Source of the DNA: Betaproteobacteria bacterium
GTDB lineage: Bacteria > Pseudomonadota > Gammaproteobacteria > Burkholderiales > Usitatibacteraceae
Assembly (NCBI GenBank): GCA_012274175.1
Contig: JAAOZZ010000291.1
Coordinates: 1 to 8,480, forward strand
Reading direction: 5' to 3'
Length of the DNA stretch: 8,480 nucleotides
The notes under the pieces are model-generated. The model was not told where the DNA came from. It searched no databases and saw only the letters and a list, made by a program, of their open reading frames with translations. This document shows, in pieces, positions 6,098 to 8,480 of this stretch; the first letter of the stretch is position 1; every line of letters begins with the position of its first letter. The translations under genes were made by a program, and so were the position numbers.

Positions 6098-7290
6098 TCG
6101 GGAGCGCGCCGGGCGAGCTCGCGGGCCCTGCGCTCGTCGAGCTGCGAGCCCAGGGTGCCCGCGCCCTCGTAGAGGAACGAGCGGCTCATGGGATAGCCTT
6201 CCTCGGCGAGGTTGCCCTTGGAGAACACGATCTGGAAGAGGTGCGTCTGCCCTTGGGGCGAGCGGAACATCTCGGCGCAGCCGTAGAGGTAGGCGCGCCA
6301 CACGCGGCGGAAGCGCTCGTCGAAGCGCTGCGGGTCGAGCCCGTGGATGCGCTCCCAGTTGCGCTCGAAGCGCTCGGCCCACTCGTCGAGGGTGAGCGCG
6401 TAGTGGCGCCGCAGGTTCTCGATGTCCACCACCTCGAGGCCGGCGCGCTCCATGGCGGCGATGGTCTCGGCGAGGCTCGGGATCCAGCCGCCGGGAAACA
6501 CGTGCTCGCGGATGAAGAACTCGGTCTCGGTCACGCCGACATGGCCGATGAAGTGCAGCATGCCGAGGCCGCCGGGCTTGAGGGAATCGGCATGGGCGCG
6601 CACCACCTGGTCCAGATGGTCGCGCCCGGCGTGCTCGAGCACGCCGATCGACACCACCTTGTCGTATTGCTTGCGCACGTCGCGGAAGTCGGCCTCGACC
6701 ACGGCAAGCGACCCTCCCAGGTGCCGGCGGCGGATCTCCTCGCGCACCATCTTCACCTGCTCGGGGGTCGTGTTGATGCCGGTCACGCGCGCCCCGTGGT
6801 ATTGCTCGGCGTGGAACATGAAGCCGCCGAAGCCGCAGCCGATGTCCACCACCTCGTCGCCCGGGCGGATGAGGAGCTTCCTGCACACGTGCTCCACCTT
6901 GTTGCGCTGCGCTTCCTCGAGGGTCTCGATGCCCGGCGACCAGTACCCGCAGGTGTACATCATCAGGCCCTCGTCGAGCCATTGGCGGTAGAAGGCCGTG
7001 CCCAGCGCGTAGTGGAAGCGCGCGTTCGCCCTGGCCTGGGCGGCGCTCCCGTTGGAGTAACGCCACTCGTGCCAGCGGTTGCGCAGGGACACGAGCAGGT
7101 TCGGGCGCATGAGCTCCGAGCTGAAACCCACGCGAAAGGCGCTATGGAGGTCGCCTTCCAGGTCCACGTCGCCGTCGAACCACGATTCGAGCAAACCGAC
7201 GTGGCCGAAGAGCGCTGCGCGCAGCGCCACGCGCCGGGGCCGGTGGAACACCAGTTTGAAGTCAGGATGCTGCGTGGGAAACGACTTCAT
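6094..7290 (-). CDS. Cyclopropane-fatty-acid-synthase-family SAM methyltransferase (probable BfaB/TmsB-type)
   Basis: A 398-residue SAM-dependent methyltransferase acting on unsaturated acyl chains of membrane phospholipids. Seen: an N-terminal lipid-binding region with ESWFDGDVDLEGDL (35-48), MYTCGYW (111-117), SAM motif VVDIGCGFGGF (147-157), GINTTPEQ (171-178), VVSIGVLEHAG (212-222), LHFIGH (245-250), FPGGWIPSL (265-273) and a TLDEWAERFERNW segment. The residues forming the bicarbonate site in E. coli Cfa all have counterparts: C114, E219, H246, I248 and Y297, so the enzyme should be active. The 4-base overlap with the flavoprotein gene argues that the product is a methylene/methyl-branched chain rather than a cyclopropane. 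Start ATG 7290 matches the family N-terminus; no strong ribosome-binding site is visible, and an in-frame ATG at 7353 would add 21 Arg/Pro-rich residues. The gap to the upstream hydrolase gene is 97 bases, with only a weak TATCCT (complement of 7311-7316 region) as a -10 candidate. Confidence 0.92.
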   Translation of the reverse strand: MKSFPTQHPDFKLVFHRPRRVALRAALFGHVGLLESWFDGDVDLEGDLHSAFRVGFSSELMRPNLLVSLRNRWHEWRYSNGSAAQARANARFHYALGTAFYRQWLDEGLMMYTCGYWSPGIETLEEAQRNKVEHVCRKLLIRPGDEVVDIGCGFGGFMFHAEQYHGARVTGINTTPEQVKMVREEIRRRHLGGSLAVVEADFRDVRKQYDKVVSIGVLEHAGRDHLDQVVRAHADSLKPGGLGMLHFIGHVGVTETEFFIREHVFPGGWIPSLAETIAAMERAGLEVVDIENLRRHYALTLDEWAERFERNWERIHGLDPQRFDERFRRVWRAYLYGCAEMFRSPQGQTHLFQIVFSKGNLAEEGYPMSRSFLYEGAGTLGSQLDERRARELARRAPE

Positions 7291-7387
7291 CGCCGAGGGT
7301 CCATGGCGACGAGGATACGCCGCCGCGCGCCGGACCCGGGATGGGACCGGCATTCCACGGCTGGGACAGGGACCCGGGGAGCGAAGT
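7291..7387. other. Intergenic gap between hydrolase and CFA-family operon
   Basis: 97 bases holding a direct repeat GGACCCGGG (7332-7340 and 7370-7378) and no recognisable terminator with a T-run or strong sigma-70 promoter. The three-gene lipid/metal run could start here or be read through from the hydrolase gene. Confidence 0.4.
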
Positions 7388-8071
7388 TCAGCCGCGCGCG
7401 GCTACTCGCGCCGCGGAGCGCTGTCGCAGGTGGTAGTCGAACCAGCTCGCGGCGAGCTCGGCCACGCTTTCGAGCGTGCCCGGCTCCTCGAAGAGGTGGG
7501 TCGCGCCCGGCACGATGCGCAGCGACTTCGGGCAACGCAGGCGCTCGTAGGCCGACTCGTTCAGGGCGATCACCTCGGTGTCCTCGCCGCCCACGATGAG
7601 CAGCGTCGGAGCCTCGACCCGTGCCAGCACGAAATCCGAGGCGAGGTCGGGGCGTCCGCCGCGCGAGACCACCGCGGCGATGCGCGGTCCGAGGCCCGCG
7701 GCCACTTCGAGGGCGGCCGCCGCGCCGGTGCTGGCACCGAAGAGTCCCACGGCGAGCCCGGCGGCGGCCGGTTCAGACAAGAGCCACCCAACCGCAGCCC
7801 GGAGTCGCTTCGCGAGCAGCGCGATATCGAAGCGCCGCTCGCGATTCCGATCTTCCGCTTCCGTCAGCAGGTCGAGCAGGAGGGTGGCAAAACTCGCACG
7901 CCGAAGCGTGGTCGCGACGAAGCGGTTGCGCGGGCTCATGCGGCCGGAGCCGCTCCCGTGCGCGAACACGACCACGCCCTGGGGCGAGGGAGGAGACTCG
8001 AAAGCGCCGTCGAGCTCGACGTCATCGGCGGGGATGCGCACGAGCTTGCGGATGGATTCGGTGACGGCCAT
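7388..8071 (-). CDS. Dienelactone-hydrolase-like alpha/beta hydrolase
   Basis: A 227-residue cytosolic serine hydrolase; no signal peptide. The oxyanion region is VVVFAHGSGSGRMSPRNRFVA (33-53), the nucleophile elbow GASTG has Ser114, the acid is Asp164 in GGEDTEVIALN, and the base is His192 in PGATHLFEEPG. The HGSGS..SPRN pattern and GGxDxxVxxLN are typical of the small DLH-like hydrolases that in many proteobacteria are fused or adjacent to phosphoribosyltransferase domains and found with stress genes; here it is stand-alone. All catalytic residues are present, so it should be active; the natural substrate is unknown. ATG 8071 lies 44 bases after chrA and has no clear ribosome-binding site. 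An FNR-type box is centred about 41 bases upstream of the ATG, which would allow leaderless translation or a very short leader. Confidence 0.88.
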   Translation of the reverse strand: MAVTESIRKLVRIPADDVELDGAFESPPSPQGVVVFAHGSGSGRMSPRNRFVATTLRRASFATLLLDLLTEAEDRNRERRFDIALLAKRLRAAVGWLLSEPAAAGLAVGLFGASTGAAAALEVAAGLGPRIAAVVSRGGRPDLASDFVLARVEAPTLLIVGGEDTEVIALNESAYERLRCPKSLRIVPGATHLFEEPGTLESVAELAASWFDYHLRQRSAARVAARG

Positions 8072-8105
8072 GCATCGAAGCTAATGCCGCCCGCGGGACG
8101 GCATG

Positions 8106-8119
8106 TTGACCCGCGTCAA
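8106..8119 (-). promoter_or_regulatory. Second FNR-type box, upstream of the hydrolase gene and overlapping the end of chrA
   Basis: TTGAC-CCGC-GTCAA is a perfectly symmetric FNR/ANR/FixK-type inverted repeat (all five arm bases pair and fit TTGAY-N4-RTCAA). It overlaps the chrA stop codon (8116-8118). For leftward transcription a class II position would put the start site at about 8071, with TAGCTT (complement of 8078-8083) as a weak -10 (3/6, keeping the TA and final T). Its occurrence just before a stress-associated hydrolase, and a related box before the Usp unit, support function. Confidence 0.6.
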
Positions 8120-8480
8120 ATTGCGCGAAAAAGGAGCGCCTCGACCCCGCTTGCGGCGACACACCACGCCACCACCCACAGCGCCGAGGCTCTCCACGCG
8201 ACCAGGAGCGCGAAACCGGCGAGCGCGATGGCCGCGTCCGCGGCCGAATCCACCGCGCCGGTCCAGACCGGGTCGTAGAGCGCCGCGGCGAGCAGTCCCA
8301 CGACCGCGGCGTTGATCCCCGCCACGGCGCGCGCGGCGCTGTCGCGGGACGAGATCGACCGCCACAGCGGCAGCACCGCGGCGACCAGCAGCAATCCCGG
8401 CAGGAAGATCGCGACGAGCGCGGTCGCCGCGCCCGGCACGCCTCCCATGTTCCCGGGAAGCCGTGCGCCCAGGTACGACG
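8116..8480 (-). CDS. chrA: Chromate transporter ChrA, C-terminal part (5' end outside window)
   Basis: Inner-membrane chromate exporter of the CHR family; about 121 C-terminal residues are present and the frame remains open to the right edge. The signature of the C-terminal repeat is clear: SYLGARLPGNMGGVPGA, then FLPGLLLVAAVLPLW, GINAAVVGLLAAALYDPVWTGAV and a final pair of hydrophobic helices ending LLFRAI. The G(V/I)NAAVVGLL...LYDPVW motif is diagnostic of ChrA. The stop codon is embedded in the FNR-type box, and the downstream hydrolase starts 44 bases later in the same direction, so read-through from chrA could also transcribe the hydrolase. Confidence 0.92.
   Translation of the reverse strand, partial: SYLGARLPGNMGGVPGAATALVAIFLPGLLLVAAVLPLWRSISSRDSAARAVAGINAAVVGLLAAALYDPVWTGAVDSAADAAIALAGFALLVAWRASALWVVAWCVAASGVEALLFRAI

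Noticed and set aside
7332..7378. Direct repeat GGACCCGGG as a possible attachment or transposon-end pair
   Set aside because: Only 9 bases, in GC-rich DNA, without an intervening gene or target-site duplication; no mobile element signature.
1..8480. tRNA, rRNA, CRISPR arrays, insertion sequences, phage or toxin-antitoxin genes
   Set aside because: No repeated spacer pattern, cloverleaf, transposase-like or phage-like protein was seen on either strand; coding genes account for nearly all of the window.

Overview
The window is very GC-rich, densely packed chromosomal-type DNA with no rRNA, tRNA, insertion sequence or CRISPR array. The protein families (DHA2 pump with a NodT-type outer-membrane lipoprotein, ChrA, a VIT1/CCC1 protein, FNR-type operators) point to a Gram-negative proteobacterium, most likely a high-GC beta- or gammaproteobacterium. 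The taxon is inferred from family content only.

Left block (1-2247, + strand): the C-terminal half of an EmrB/QacA-type 14-TM drug pump, cut by the window edge, overlaps by 4 bases the gene for its probable outer-membrane channel lipoprotein. A kinase-fold (aminoglycoside phosphotransferase-like) gene of unknown substrate (3326-2244, - strand) converges on it so tightly that the two stop codons overlap.

Middle block (3327-3946): a palindrome-rich divergent intergenic region carries a convincing FNR/ANR/FixK-type operator (3430-3443), placed as expected for a class II activated promoter. That promoter would drive a two-gene unit: a 44-residue single-TM small protein overlapping by 4 bases a shortened universal stress protein (102 residues, central part of the fold missing).

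Right block (3981-8480, all - strand, read right to left): the C-terminus of the chromate transporter ChrA (cut by the edge), a dienelactone-hydrolase-like alpha/beta hydrolase with a second FNR-type box just upstream (8106-8119), then a compact three-gene run. That run is a cyclopropane-fatty-acid-synthase-family methyltransferase, a DHCR24-like FAD oxidoreductase (4-base overlap) and a VIT1/CCC1 metal transporter (26-base gap). The methyltransferase plus flavoprotein pair matches the logic of the BfaB/BfaA (TmsB/TmsA) pathway: methylation of a lipid-bound unsaturated acyl chain, then reduction of the methylene intermediate to a mid-chain methyl-branched fatty acid.

As a whole the window looks like a stress, envelope and detoxification neighbourhood: drug and chromate export, membrane-lipid modification, iron/manganese handling and low-oxygen-controlled stress proteins. 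The points most worth following are the putative branched-lipid operon, the two FNR-type boxes, and the shortened Usp with its coupled micro-membrane-protein.
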